Below are positions 1-8,682 of a DNA stretch of 64,000 nt, piece by piece. This stretch comes from CAITSH01 sp025356665 (GTDB taxonomy: Bacteria > Pseudomonadota > Gammaproteobacteria > Burkholderiales > SG8-39). The stretch spans positions 1 to 64,000 of the forward strand of contig JANXRV010000128.1 of the NCBI GenBank assembly GCA_025356665.1, given 5' to 3'. Made by a program: the position numbers and the translations under genes. The notes under the pieces are model-generated. The model ran no database searches. It had not been told where the DNA came from and saw only the letters and a list, made by a program, of their open reading frames with translations. How positions within the stretch are numbered: position 1 is the stretch's first letter; each line of letters starts with the position of its first letter.

Positions 1-632
1 GCGACCTGCACGGCCTCAACACACTGCAACACCAGCCGGCAAAGATCGCCGCCATCGAGGCGATCTGGAAAACAGAAAGTGCCGTGCCACTAGTGCTGTT
101 TGCCATTCCCAACGCGAAAGAACAACGCAATGATTTCGCCTTGGAAATCCCCAAACTCGCCAGCCTGATCCTCAAACACGACGCCAACGCGCAAATCAAG
201 GGGCTGGACGCGTTCGCCCCCGACACGCCGCCGGTGAGCCCGCTGTTTTTCGGCTTTCGCATCATGGTGGGGGTAGGCTCGGCCATGCTCGCCCTCGCCT
301 GGGTTGCCGCGTGGCTGACACGTCGGGAAAAAATACCGCCGCGCTGGCTGCTGTGGAGCCTCGCCGCATTTACGTTTTCGGGCTTGGTGGCGACACTCGC
401 CGGCTGGATTGTCACTGAAATGGGACGCCAGCCTTGGCTGGTCACGGGCGTGCTGCGCACCGCGCAAGCGGTCGCGACGATTTCAGAAGCGGCGATGGGC
501 GCCAGCCTTACCGCCTACGTCGTCACCTACGCCGCCATGCTCGTTTCCTACATGGTGGTACTCACGCACCTGGCCGGCAAGGGTGCGGAAGCCGCCCGGT
601 CGATGGAGCACGGCGTGCAGGCCCCGGCATGA
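1..632 (+). CDS. cydA: Cytochrome bd quinol oxidase subunit I, C-terminal part
   Basis: Only the 3' part is in the window, and the reading frame is open from base 3. CydA carries the quinol site and the haem ligands of the membrane-bound bd oxidase, which reduces O2 without pumping protons. The segment TLQHQPAKIAAIEAIW resembles the conserved Q-loop region. FRIMVG contains the Met expected as a haem b558 ligand, and TEMGRQPW is a family signature. Several hydrophobic helices follow. The short Q-loop suggests the CIO (cyanide-insensitive) type, which is an inference. Its TGA overlaps the ATG of cydB, so the two are translationally coupled. Confidence 0.93.
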   Translation, partial: DLHGLNTLQHQPAKIAAIEAIWKTESAVPLVLFAIPNAKEQRNDFALEIPKLASLILKHDANAQIKGLDAFAPDTPPVSPLFFGFRIMVGVGSAMLALAWVAAWLTRREKIPPRWLLWSLAAFTFSGLVATLAGWIVTEMGRQPWLVTGVLRTAQAVATISEAAMGASLTAYVVTYAAMLVSYMVVLTHLAGKGAEAARSMEHGVQAPA

Positions 633-1630
633 TCCCCGACACCTTCGACCTGCCGGTCATTTTCGCGGTGTTGATGGGTGTGGCCATGCTTGCCTACGTG
701 GTGCTCGACGGCTATGACCTCGGTGTGGGCATGCTGATGCCCGCCGCGACGCCCGCCGAGCAGGAGTACATGGTTTCGTCCATCGGCCCATTCTGGGATG
801 CCAACGAAACCTGGCTGGTGCTGGGCATCGGCCTCCTGCTCGTGGCCTTTCCGGTCGCGCACGGCGTGGTGCTGGGCGCGCTGTACCTGCCGGTTGTGGC
901 CATGCTGATCGGGCTTATGCTGCGCGGCGTCGCCTTCGAGTTGCGCGTCAAGGCAGACGGCTGGCACCGTGAATTGTGGAACTGGCTGTTCTGGGGCGGC
1001 TCGTTTCTCGCCTCCCTCGCGCAAGGCTTCATGCTCGGCCGCTACATCACCGGGTTCGAGACGGGCTTCGGTTACATGTTGTTCGCACTGCTCGTCGCCG
1101 GCGGACTATGTGGTGGCTATGTGCTGCTGGGTGCGACGTGGCTGATCATGCGCACCGAGGGCGAACTGCAGAAAAAATCCCATGCCTGGGCGCGCTGGGG
1201 CCTGGGCTGGGTGGCGCTGGGCATCGCGCTGGTCAGCGCGGCGACGCCGCTCGCCTCCGATACGATGCGCATCAAGTGGTTTGATTTCCCAGGCACCCTG
1301 CCACTGATGCTGCTGCCGGCGGCGAGCCTCGCGACCGGCGTCTGGTTGTGGCGGGAAACAGGACGTCTCTTGCGCGGCGAATCGCGGCGCGAATGGGCAC
1401 CCTTTGCCGCCGCAGTAATCATATTTGTGCTGGCCTTTCTCGGGCTTGCCTACAGCCTCTTTCCCTTCGTGGTGATGGACAGGCTGACCATCTGGGACGC
1501 CGCGGCGCACCCCTCGTCGCTGAAGGTGGTGCTGGCCGGCGTCGCGGTGGTATTGCCCTTCATCGTCGGCTACACGGCGTTCTCATACCGGGTGTTTCGC
1601 GGCAAAGCCCGCGCCGGCCTCTACGACTAG
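629..1630 (+). CDS. cydB: Cytochrome bd quinol oxidase subunit II
   Basis: A 333-residue polytopic membrane protein, the partner of CydA in the bd oxidase. The start is the ATG inside the ATGA overlap with cydA. The conserved features VVLDGYDLGVGML near the N terminus and WDANETWLVLG at about residues 55-65 are present, followed by roughly eight hydrophobic helices, close to the family's usual length. No small CydX-like frame was recognised downstream; the gap leads straight to a hairpin and the convergent mmsA gene. Confidence 0.95.
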   Translation: MIPDTFDLPVIFAVLMGVAMLAYVVLDGYDLGVGMLMPAATPAEQEYMVSSIGPFWDANETWLVLGIGLLLVAFPVAHGVVLGALYLPVVAMLIGLMLRGVAFELRVKADGWHRELWNWLFWGGSFLASLAQGFMLGRYITGFETGFGYMLFALLVAGGLCGGYVLLGATWLIMRTEGELQKKSHAWARWGLGWVALGIALVSAATPLASDTMRIKWFDFPGTLPLMLLPAASLATGVWLWRETGRLLRGESRREWAPFAAAVIIFVLAFLGLAYSLFPFVVMDRLTIWDAAAHPSSLKVVLAGVAVVLPFIVGYTAFSYRVFRGKARAGLYD

Positions 1631-1663
1631 CATCGCCAAACCAAGTAAGGCCGTGCAAAGAAA

Positions 1664-1702
1664 ATGCCTGCAAACCCGCGCCAGGCGCCGGTTTGCAGGC
1701 AT
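1664..1702 (-). terminator. Hairpin terminator for mmsA
   Basis: A perfect 13-bp inverted repeat (1664-1676 and 1690-1702, starting ATGCCTGCAAACC) with a 13-nt loop lies between the convergent genes cydB and mmsA. Read leftward it is followed by TTTTCTTT, the layout of an intrinsic terminator for the minus-strand operon. Rightward there is no T run, so use by cydB is less likely. Confidence 0.7.
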
Positions 1703-1725
1703 CGACCGACATTGCCAGCTTGCGC

Positions 1726-3240
1726 TTAGCCCAGCGTGGGCATATTAAGCCCCGGCGCCGGCGTGCTCGAGTCGGTCCAGCGCTTGGTGATGACCTTGGT
1801 GCGCGTATAGAACTTCACGCCCTCCATGCCGTGCACGTGCAAGTCGCCGAACAGCGAATTTTTCCAGCCGCCAAAGGAGAAGAAGGCCATGGGGACCGGG
1901 ATAGGCACGTTCACGCCGACCATGCCGACCTGAATCTCGTTCTCGAAGCGCCGCGCCGCACCGCCAGAACCGGTAAAGATGGCGGTGCCGTTGGCGTAGG
2001 GGTTGGCGTTGATCATCGCGATCGCCTCATCCAGGGTTTTCACACGCAACACGATCAGCACCGGTCCGAAGATCTCGTCCTTGTAGATGCTCATGTCGGT
2101 CTTGACGTTGTCGAACAGTGTCGTACCGAGGTAAAAGCCGTTCTCGTAACCGGCCGCCGGTTTAAACGTGCGTCCGTCGATAACAAGTTTCGCGCCCTCT
2201 TTCTCACCGGCATCGATGTAGCTCTTGACCTTGTCGCGATGCACCTTGGTGACCAACGGGCCCATGTCCATGCCGGCGGCGTCGCCGGGGCCGATTTTTA
2301 CTTCGATGGCTTTTTTCGCCAGTGTCGCGACCAGCTTGTCGGCAATGACGCCCACCGCCACGACGGCCGAGATCGCCATGCAGCGCTCCCCGGCTGAACC
2401 GTAACCGGCGCCGATCAGCGAGTCGGCGGTGAATTCCAGGTCGGCATCGGGCAGCACCACGGCGTGGTTTTTTGCGCCGCCCAAGGCCTGCACGCGCTTG
2501 CCGTTTTTGGCGCAGGTTTCGTAAATGTACTTGGCAATCGGCGTGGAGCCGACAAAGCTCACCGCCGAAATGCCCGGGTGATTGAGGATCAGGTCTACCG
2601 CCTTCTTGTCGCCATGCACGACGTTGAACACGCCGTCGGGCAGGCCCGCTTCCTTGAACAACTCGGCCATTTTCATCGAGGCCGACGGTACTTTTTCGGA
2701 AGGCTTGAGTACGAAGGTATTGCCACAGGCGATGGCCACAGGGAACATCCACAGGGGCACCATCACCGGAAAATTAAAGGGGGTGATGCCGGCACACACG
2801 CCAACCGGCTGGCGCAGCGAGTAGCAGTCAACGCCGGTGCCGGCATTCTCGGTGTGCTCGCCTTTCAACAAATGCGGGATGCCGCAGGCGAATTCAATGA
2901 CCTCGATGCCACGCTGCACGCTGCCCATGGCATCGGGCAGGGTCTTGCCGTGTTCCTCCGAGGCCAGCCGCGCGAGTTCGGCTTGGTTGGCCTGCATCAG
3001 CGTCAGGAATTTTTGCATGATGCGCGCACGGCGCAGCGGCGGCGTGTCACGCCAGGCCGGTAGCGCGGCCTGGGCCGCGGCAACGGCGGCGTCAACATCG
3101 ACCTTGTTGGCCATGGGCGCGTATCGCGTCACCGCACCGGTGGCAGGATTGGTGACTTCGGCGGTGCGGGTGCTTTTCGCAGCCACCGGCTTGCCGTTTA
3201 TCCAAAGCGGTACGGTTTGAAGCTCGACTGGTTTGTTCAT
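1726..3240 (-). CDS. mmsA: Methylmalonate-semialdehyde dehydrogenase (CoA-acylating)
   Basis: A 504-residue ALDH-superfamily enzyme that converts methylmalonate or malonate semialdehyde plus CoA and NAD+ to propionyl- or acetyl-CoA. The nucleophile is Cys287 in GSAGERCMAIS. The Glu used as general base by hydrolytic ALDHs is missing: the ELGGK segment reads ALGGAKNH, as is typical of CoA-acylating MmsA/IolA. The chosen start is ATG at 3240. An upstream in-frame GTG at 3273 is possible but adds a non-conserved extension. It is the last gene of the leftward catabolic arm and may finish oxidation of a C3-C4 semialdehyde made upstream, which is an inference. Confidence 0.93.
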   Translation of the reverse strand: MNKPVELQTVPLWINGKPVAAKSTRTAEVTNPATGAVTRYAPMANKVDVDAAVAAAQAALPAWRDTPPLRRARIMQKFLTLMQANQAELARLASEEHGKTLPDAMGSVQRGIEVIEFACGIPHLLKGEHTENAGTGVDCYSLRQPVGVCAGITPFNFPVMVPLWMFPVAIACGNTFVLKPSEKVPSASMKMAELFKEAGLPDGVFNVVHGDKKAVDLILNHPGISAVSFVGSTPIAKYIYETCAKNGKRVQALGGAKNHAVVLPDADLEFTADSLIGAGYGSAGERCMAISAVVAVGVIADKLVATLAKKAIEVKIGPGDAAGMDMGPLVTKVHRDKVKSYIDAGEKEGAKLVIDGRTFKPAAGYENGFYLGTTLFDNVKTDMSIYKDEIFGPVLIVLRVKTLDEAIAMINANPYANGTAIFTGSGGAARRFENEIQVGMVGVNVPIPVPMAFFSFGGWKNSLFGDLHVHGMEGVKFYTRTKVITKRWTDSSTPAPGLNMPTLG

Positions 3241-3334
3241 TTTGATCTCGCAGGGGGTGTTGGAGCACGGCACCTACCGTGCTCATCCCGCTATTGTAGC
3301 CTTCCCGCAGGTCTGGCCGGAAATCCGGCCTGCT

Positions 3335-4096
3335 TTAGGCTGCGGGCGCCCGGCCTGACCCGGCAGGCGCGGTCCCATCCGGCACAGCGGCCGCGTCGCC
3401 CTCCCCCAGTGCAAGCGCGGCCTCGGCGGCGCGATGCACATGGCGCGTGGCCAACAGTGAGGCCAGCTCCTCGTCGCCCTCGATTACCGCGGCAAGAATG
3501 CGCGAATGCTCATCCCAGTCCTGCCGTGCCCGCCCCGTGGTGTTGGCGGCGAACACCAGGCTGGTGCGCTCGCGCAGCGTGCGCATGATGTCCCACAGAA
3601 TGCTGTTACGCCCGGCCTCGGCCAGCTTGTCATGAAACGCGCCGTTCAGTCGCACCAAGTCGTCAAGGTTGCGCGACTGCGCGGCGGCGTTGCCCTCGGA
3701 CAGCACCTGCCGCAACTCGGTGATGATGGCAGGCTGGTGGTGGCGCGCGGCAAGCCGCGCATTCAGACCCTCGAGCATGGCGCGAACCTCAATGAGGTCT
3801 TTCGCCACTTCGGATGAAAATTTCACCACCGACGCGCCGCGCCGCGGCTTGACCTCGACCAGGCCCTCGGCGGCCAGCAGGCGCAGGGCCTCGCGTATCG
3901 GCACGCGTGACACGCCAAGTTCGGCCGACAGGCGGTCCTCGACCAGGCGCTCGCCCGGCTTGTGCCGCCCGGCAAGAATGCCGCTGCGCAATTCGTCGGC
4001 AACCAGCTTGCTCAGCGAGCCATGCCGTTTGCGCGCCGGGCGTGCGGCGGCGGTCGCAACGCCGGGGTCGGTCGGGGGAATATCGCGGTCTGTCAT
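3335..4096 (-). CDS. GntR-family transcriptional regulator, FCD subfamily
   Basis: 253 residues. An N-terminal winged helix-turn-helix (about residues 28-95, with ELGVSRVPIREALRLLAAEGL) is followed by an all-helical FCD ligand-binding domain of FadR/VanR type (about 100-230). These proteins usually repress a neighbouring catabolic operon until a carboxylic-acid effector binds. It sits within the leftward arm between the Bug protein and mmsA. A perfect palindrome with a GTATAC core at 8199-8214, in the divergent promoter gap, is a plausible operator. The C-terminal tail is Ala/Gly-rich and probably disordered. No strong ribosome binding site was seen at this ATG. Confidence 0.92.
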   Translation of the reverse strand: MTDRDIPPTDPGVATAAARPARKRHGSLSKLVADELRSGILAGRHKPGERLVEDRLSAELGVSRVPIREALRLLAAEGLVEVKPRRGASVVKFSSEVAKDLIEVRAMLEGLNARLAARHHQPAIITELRQVLSEGNAAAQSRNLDDLVRLNGAFHDKLAEAGRNSILWDIMRTLRERTSLVFAANTTGRARQDWDEHSRILAAVIEGDEELASLLATRHVHRAAEAALALGEGDAAAVPDGTAPAGSGRAPAA

Positions 4097-4221
4097 GGCG
4101 CAATTATAAGCAGGCGCTCAGGTAAGCAGCTGTTGCGCGATCAGCAGGAAGTCCGGGGCAAAAAATTGCTCCATCCGCCCTCAGGTGCCAGCGACCGGGC
4201 AGGCGTTTGCAGTGAACAGGA

Positions 4222-5181
4222 TCAATCGGTCGTAATGCCGGCGCTCTTCACGACGCGGGTCCAGCGGTCGCGGTTTTCCTTGAGCCATGCGGCCGACTGT
4301 TTCGGGTCAAGATCCGTGGCCACATAGTCGAAGGTGCGGTTTTTCTCGATGATGTCGGGCTGCGCGAGCGCGCGCTTCACCTCGCGACTGAGCGCCTGCA
4401 CGATTTCTTCGGGCGTGCCCGCCGGCGCCATCAGCGCATAGGCAAAGGACACATCAAAACCCGGGTAACCGGATTCAGCGATGGTCGGCACCTCGGGCGC
4501 GAGTGCGGAGCGTTTGGCGCTGGAAATGCCCAGCGCGCGCAGTTTGCCCGCCTTGACCTGCGGCAGCACGCCAGTGACCACGGCAAAAATAGAATCGACC
4601 TGCCCCGCCACCACATCGATCACCGACTGGCCCGTGCCCTTGTAGGGAATGTGGGTCATGTCTATGCCGGCGGTGGACAAAAAGTAGGCCGAGGAGAGGT
4701 GGCTGGGTGAGCCATTGCCGCCGGAGGCGTAGTTCATGCGCTTTTGCTTGGCCAGCGCGACCAGTTCGGCAACCGAGTTGGCCGGCACCGACGGATGCAC
4801 CGCCAGCAACTGGCCGTAGGTCACCGGCACGGAGATGGTCGCAAAGTCCTTCACCGGATCGAAGGGCAGCGTCTTGTACACCGCCGGGTTGACGGTGAAG
4901 GTGGTGTCAATGGCGAACAGCAACGTGTAACCATCGGCCGGCGATTTGGCCACCATTTCAGCGCCGATGTTGCCGCCAGCCCCCGGCTTGTTCTCGATAA
5001 CGAAAGACTGCTTCAGCGATGTCGAGACCTTTTCCAGGATCAGCCGCGCAAAGGTGTCGAGCGGCCCCGGAACGGTGGTGACGATGACCCGTACCGGCTT
5101 GGACGGATAGGCTTGCGCCATGGCGGACGACTGTATGCACAGCATGCACAGGGCAAGCACGGGCAGGATGATTCGTTTCAT
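4222..5181 (-). CDS. Bug/TctC-family periplasmic solute-binding protein
   Basis: 319 residues with a Sec signal peptide ending at about SAMAQA. The mature start YPSKPVRVIV and the ENKPGAGGNIGAE motif are diagnostic of the tripartite tricarboxylate transporter receptor family. It should bind a carboxylate in the periplasm. No TctA or TctB membrane subunits are nearby, as is common for the many solitary Bug proteins of Burkholderiales. GAGGAGAC lies before the ATG. Its place among the catabolic genes suggests it captures that pathway's substrate, which is an inference. Confidence 0.93.
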   Translation of the reverse strand: MKRIILPVLALCMLCIQSSAMAQAYPSKPVRVIVTTVPGPLDTFARLILEKVSTSLKQSFVIENKPGAGGNIGAEMVAKSPADGYTLLFAIDTTFTVNPAVYKTLPFDPVKDFATISVPVTYGQLLAVHPSVPANSVAELVALAKQKRMNYASGGNGSPSHLSSAYFLSTAGIDMTHIPYKGTGQSVIDVVAGQVDSIFAVVTGVLPQVKAGKLRALGISSAKRSALAPEVPTIAESGYPGFDVSFAYALMAPAGTPEEIVQALSREVKRALAQPDIIEKNRTFDYVATDLDPKQSAAWLKENRDRWTRVVKSAGITTD

Positions 5182-5329
5182 TGCAATGTCTCCTCGACTG
5201 ACAACTGGATGAGATTGGGAAATCCTCTTTGACCGTCATCTTGCCCGGCTGATGCGTTGCAGCGGTTTAGCCGTCTCGTTGCTTTTGCTGGTGCTGCATG
5301 CAGCTGAACGCTGCTGCGAAAATCATTTT

Positions 5330-5809
5330 TTATTTCTTGATGTCGGCGGCGACCATGACGGCGAGCTTTTGCGGTGCCAGCAAGTCCTGCAACGCCTGCA
5401 GCGCGGCGACGCCGCACTTGGTGTCCTGTTCGCCGTTACCACCGGACAGGCCGACGCCGCCGACCACCTCGCCGTTCACCACGATGGGAAAGCCGCCGAC
5501 AAAAATCGCAAACTTGCCGTCAAAGCTCCACTGGATGCCGAAGGCCTCATTGCCCGGCAGCGCCGGCCCGTTGGGCAGGGTGTTGAACAAATGCGTCGAG
5601 CGCTTGTGCCCGGCGGCGGTAAACGCCTTGTTCCACGCGATTTGCGGGCCGGTGATGCGCGCTCCGTCCATGCGCTCGAGCGCGATCGGGTAGCCACCGT
5701 CATCGACGATGCAGACGGTTTCGAAGACATCGATTTTCGCCGCCTCGGCGAATGCCGCCTGCACCATGCAGCGCGCTTCCGTCAGTTCGAGCCTGAATAC
5801 AGTTTTCAT
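5330..5809 (-). CDS. GlcG/HbpS (DUF336) family protein
   Basis: 159 residues. The pattern of an N-terminal helix, IVDDGGYPIALERMDGA, a central helix and GGFPIVVNGEVVGGVGLSG is typical of the GlcG/HbpS fold. Members sit in glycolate, propanediol and aromatic catabolic operons, and some bind haem or corrinoid; the biochemical role here cannot be read from sequence. AAGGA precedes the ATG. It lies 36 bp downstream of the aldehyde dehydrogenase and is probably cotranscribed with it. Confidence 0.88.
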   Translation of the reverse strand: MKTVFRLELTEARCMVQAAFAEAAKIDVFETVCIVDDGGYPIALERMDGARITGPQIAWNKAFTAAGHKRSTHLFNTLPNGPALPGNEAFGIQWSFDGKFAIFVGGFPIVVNGEVVGGVGLSGGNGEQDTKCGVAALQALQDLLAPQKLAVMVAADIKK

Positions 5810-5845
5810 GTTGGTCCTTGAGAGAAAATGGGATGCTGCCCGGGC

Positions 5846-7327
5846 TCAGATGCCCTGGTAGACGGTCTTGATCTGGGTGTAGAACTCGAGGCCGGCGCGT
5901 CCCGACTCGCGGAACGTCGAGGTGCTCGAGCGCTTGAGCCCGCCAAAGGGCGCGTTGATCAGGTTGCCGGTGGTGGTGCGGTTGATCTTGACCGTGCCCG
6001 ACTGGATGTCCTGCGCAAAACGGTGCATGTAGCGTGGATTATTGGTGGCAATCGCCGCCGACAAGCCGTACTCGGTGTCGTTGGCCTTGGCGATCGCATC
6101 CTCGTAACTCGCGACCTCGATGATCGCCAGCACCGGGCCGAAAATTTCCTCGCGCGCAATGCGCATCGACTGGGTCACGTCTGCGAACACCGCCGGCGTC
6201 ACGTAATAGCCGTGCTCGAAGCCCTCGCCCGCCAGGCGCTCGCCGCCGCACAGCAGCCGCGCCTCGCCCCTGCCGATGTCGATGTAACGCAACACCGTCT
6301 CGAGCTGTTTTTTTGTCGCCAGCGGGCCGATGTCCATGCCCGGCTGCGCGCCACTGCCGATTTTCAGCGCCTTGACCCGCGCCACCAGCTTTTCGGTGAA
6401 CGCCGTCTTTACCGCCGACATCACCAGCACGCGGCTGGTGCCGGTGCAGGCCTGGCCCGAAAGCGACAGTCCGCCCTTGACCGCCAGGTCCACCGCCTTG
6501 TCGAGGTCGGCGTCCTCCATGACGATCAGCGGATTCTTGCCGCCAAGCTCCATTTGCGTGCGCGTGGTCAGCGGCACCGCGCGATGAATATGCTCGCCCG
6601 CAGCCGTCGAACCGGTAAAGGACACAGCGCGCACCACCGGCGACTCGGTGATGAGCGGGCCGACTTCGGCGGCGCTGCCGGTGATGAAATTGAGCACGCC
6701 CCTGGGCACACCGGCCTTGGCGAGCGACTCGGCAAGGCGCAGACCGATCAGCGGCGCATCCGAGGAGGGCTTGAACACCACGGTGTTGCCGGTGATCAGC
6801 GCCGGCGCGATTTTGCGCGCGGCAATCGAGATCGGGAAGTTCCACGGCGTGATGACGCTGACAACGCCCAGCGGTTCGCGCTGCGTGTAGACGATCATGT
6901 CGGCGTCGTCATTGGGAAAGGTCTCGCCGGAAAACGACTGCCCCTCGATGGCGTAAAAACGCAGCGTCTGCGCCGAGCGCAGCACTTCGTCCTTTGCCAG
7001 CGACAAGGCCTTGCCCACTTCGCGCATCAGCTCCACGGCGAACTGGTCGGCGTTGGCCTCAAGGTACTCGGCTGCAGCCTGGATTATTTTTGCGCGTTTT
7101 GAAATCGGCGTTCTTTTCCAGCCCTCGAACGCTGCCGCAGCGGCCGCCACCGCGGCGCGCGCATCCCCGGCATCGGAGGCCTGGAAACGGCCGAGGACAT
7201 CGCGCGTGTCGGCCGGATTGATGTTGTCAAAGGTCCTGCCCGAGGCGCTCGCGCACCACTCGCCGTTGATGAGGTTGCGGAACGCCTCGGTCTGGGCCGC
7301 GGTCTGGGCCTTGCTGTCGCTGTGCAT
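5846..7327 (-). CDS. NAD(P)+-dependent aldehyde dehydrogenase
   Basis: 493 residues, a full-length hydrolytic ALDH. Glu260 (MELGGKNP) is the general base and Cys294 (GQACTGTSR) the nucleophile; the cofactor segment ITPWNFPIS is present. The C-terminal FGGLKRSSTSTFRESGRAG resembles ALDHs acting on aromatic or alpha-ketoacid semialdehydes, but the substrate cannot be fixed. The ATG is 3 bp after the stop of the diiron oxygenase gene, so the two are likely coupled. It may oxidise an aldehyde released by that oxygenase. Confidence 0.92.
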   Translation of the reverse strand: MHSDSKAQTAAQTEAFRNLINGEWCASASGRTFDNINPADTRDVLGRFQASDAGDARAAVAAAAAAFEGWKRTPISKRAKIIQAAAEYLEANADQFAVELMREVGKALSLAKDEVLRSAQTLRFYAIEGQSFSGETFPNDDADMIVYTQREPLGVVSVITPWNFPISIAARKIAPALITGNTVVFKPSSDAPLIGLRLAESLAKAGVPRGVLNFITGSAAEVGPLITESPVVRAVSFTGSTAAGEHIHRAVPLTTRTQMELGGKNPLIVMEDADLDKAVDLAVKGGLSLSGQACTGTSRVLVMSAVKTAFTEKLVARVKALKIGSGAQPGMDIGPLATKKQLETVLRYIDIGRGEARLLCGGERLAGEGFEHGYYVTPAVFADVTQSMRIAREEIFGPVLAIIEVASYEDAIAKANDTEYGLSAAIATNNPRYMHRFAQDIQSGTVKINRTTTGNLINAPFGGLKRSSTSTFRESGRAGLEFYTQIKTVYQGI

Positions 7328-7330
7328 CGT

Positions 7331-8101
7331 TCAGGCCTGCAGCAGTTCGCGCTCGGCTGCCGGCACCGAAGCTTCGGCCATGTCGAGGGCCGACAGCGGG
7401 ATCTCACTGGCGACGTAGTCGTGATACAGCGCCGTGGTGTAGAGCAGACGCATTTGCGCGCCGATTTCGCAGATTTTCAGGCAGCGCTGCTGCAACTCGG
7501 GCGTGTTGGCGTGCTCAAGAACGATCTGGTAGCCGCGCTCGCCGTGGATTTCATCGGACACGATGTGCAGGTCGAAAAACTCGACTTCTTCGTCGCTGAA
7601 TTTGTATTTTTCACGCAGCGTCGGCGTCTGCTTGCGGTAAATCGACGGCACCTGCGACTCAAGGCCGACGACCAGGCCGGCGACGGCGACGATCGGGTCC
7701 TCACGCATGGCCACGGCATAGCACCAGCTTTGCAGGCCGCGCGTCGTCGCCGACATGTTGTCCGGGTCGGTGACACGCTCGCGCGTGGTGCCGCAGGCCT
7801 CGGCAAAGCGGATCAGCAGGTCGGTATGGCGGTCGCCGCCGATTTCTTCTTCGTACATGTTGGCGAGAAGGAAATCCTTGGCCTCGGTATAGCGATCGGG
7901 CATGCGCGAATAGATGCAGGCGAGGTAATCGGCGAAGGGGCCGACATAGTGGTAGTGATTTTCCGCCCAGCGCGCGAGATGCGCGCGCGAGAGCTTGCCG
8001 CCGGCCCAGGCCACGCTGAAGGGGGCCTTGTTGGCGCTTTTGCCTTTGATGGCATTCTCAAGTGCGGTGCGAAGCTGGTCCTGGTTCATCAGTGCAGACA
8101 T
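7331..8101 (-). CDS. Heme-oxygenase-like diiron oxygenase (HDO; TenA/PqqC/CADD-like)
   Basis: 256 residues, all-helical, with ligands spaced as in the HDO diiron enzymes CADD, UndA and SznF: Glu85-x6-His92 (EEEIGGDRH), Glu148 (GLESQVP), then His179-x3-Asp183-x2-His186 (LHIVSDEIHGE). This is a complete set, so an O2-activating diiron enzyme is more likely than a TenA or PqqC role. The start is ATG 8101, preceded by AGGAG; a longer upstream frame would run through the 11-bp repeats and is unlikely. It heads the leftward operon, directly before an aldehyde dehydrogenase and opposite a ferredoxin operon that may supply electrons. The substrate is unknown. Confidence 0.85.
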   Translation of the reverse strand: MSALMNQDQLRTALENAIKGKSANKAPFSVAWAGGKLSRAHLARWAENHYHYVGPFADYLACIYSRMPDRYTEAKDFLLANMYEEEIGGDRHTDLLIRFAEACGTTRERVTDPDNMSATTRGLQSWCYAVAMREDPIVAVAGLVVGLESQVPSIYRKQTPTLREKYKFSDEEVEFFDLHIVSDEIHGERGYQIVLEHANTPELQQRCLKICEIGAQMRLLYTTALYHDYVASEIPLSALDMAEASVPAAERELLQA

Positions 8102-8143
8102 GATTGACTCCTGTCGGGTGGGGTTCGGGAGCGCAACGCACAA

Positions 8144-8176
8144 GTCGTACCGATGTCGTACCGATGTCGTACCGAT
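8144..8176. repeat. Three 11-bp direct repeats in the divergent promoter gap
   Basis: The unit GTCGTACCGAT occurs three times head to tail (8144, 8155, 8166). They lie in the leader of the oxygenase operon between its ATG and the palindrome at 8199. The 11-bp period is about one helical turn, so regulator binding on one DNA face is conceivable, but replication slippage explains it equally well. Confidence 0.9.
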
Positions 8177-8198
8177 TTGAGCTTGTGCTGGTATTTTC

Positions 8199-8214
8199 AA
8201 ATAGTATACTATTT
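8199..8214. promoter_or_regulatory. Perfect 16-bp palindrome, candidate GntR operator
   Basis: AAATAGTATACTATTT is identical to its reverse complement and lies in the 238-bp gap between the divergent arms. The GTATAC core resembles operators of FCD-type GntR repressors, and such a regulator is encoded at 3335-4096. The IclR protein at 10372 is the other candidate. The surrounding AT-rich stretch (about 8190-8280) is where both promoters should lie. Confidence 0.55.
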
Positions 8215-8339
8215 TTTCCAAAAAACAAGGATAATGCGAGTCATTCGCAAAAATTTCGATAAATTGTATATTATCCGATTGAAGTGACCACTTGCAGCAT
8301 CCCTATCTAAGCGCATGCAATCAGTGACATAGGCGTCCG

Positions 8340-8666
8340 ATGCCAAAAATCCTTATCCACAAAAATGGCCTGATCCATACCGGCGAAGTAAAGGAAAACA
8401 CCAACCTGGTGGTACGCGCCGGCATCAAGCAATTCCCCTTTCCCAATCTGTCTTATGGCTGCGGCATGGGTAAATGCGGCAAGTGCGCGAGCCGCATCCT
8501 CGCCGGCGGCGAACAACTGCCCGAGCCGAATTGGAAGGAAAAAAAGCGCCTTGGGGACATGCTCGACCAGGGTTGCCGGCTGATGTGCCAGTTGTGGATC
8601 AATCATGACCTGGAACTGACGCAGGATGGCGTCCAGGCTCCGCCGCTCACCGCCACATCCAGCTGA
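8340..8666 (+). CDS. [2Fe-2S] ferredoxin (first of two)
   Basis: 108 residues. Plant-type cluster ligands are in order: Cys41-x4-Cys46-x2-Cys49 (CGMGKCGKC) and Cys83 (RLMCQLW). It should carry single electrons in the cytoplasm. It is the first gene of the rightward operon, divergent from the diiron oxygenase and 17 bp before a small unrecognised gene. No ferredoxin reductase lies nearby, so a housekeeping reductase must reduce it if it serves the oxygenase (inference). Confidence 0.9.
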   Translation: MPKILIHKNGLIHTGEVKENTNLVVRAGIKQFPFPNLSYGCGMGKCGKCASRILAGGEQLPEPNWKEKKRLGDMLDQGCRLMCQLWINHDLELTQDGVQAPPLTATSS

Positions 8667-8682
8667 CCCCGGGGGAAATACC

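Noticed and set aside
5828..7102. Open frame (424 codons) on the plus strand over the aldehyde dehydrogenase
   Set aside because: Antisense shadow; the real coding strand has both ALDH catalytic residues.
7331..8101. TenA thiaminase or PqqC
   Set aside because: The full diiron ligand set E-x6-H, E, H-x3-D-x2-H fits HDO oxygenases, and no thiamine or PQQ genes are adjacent.
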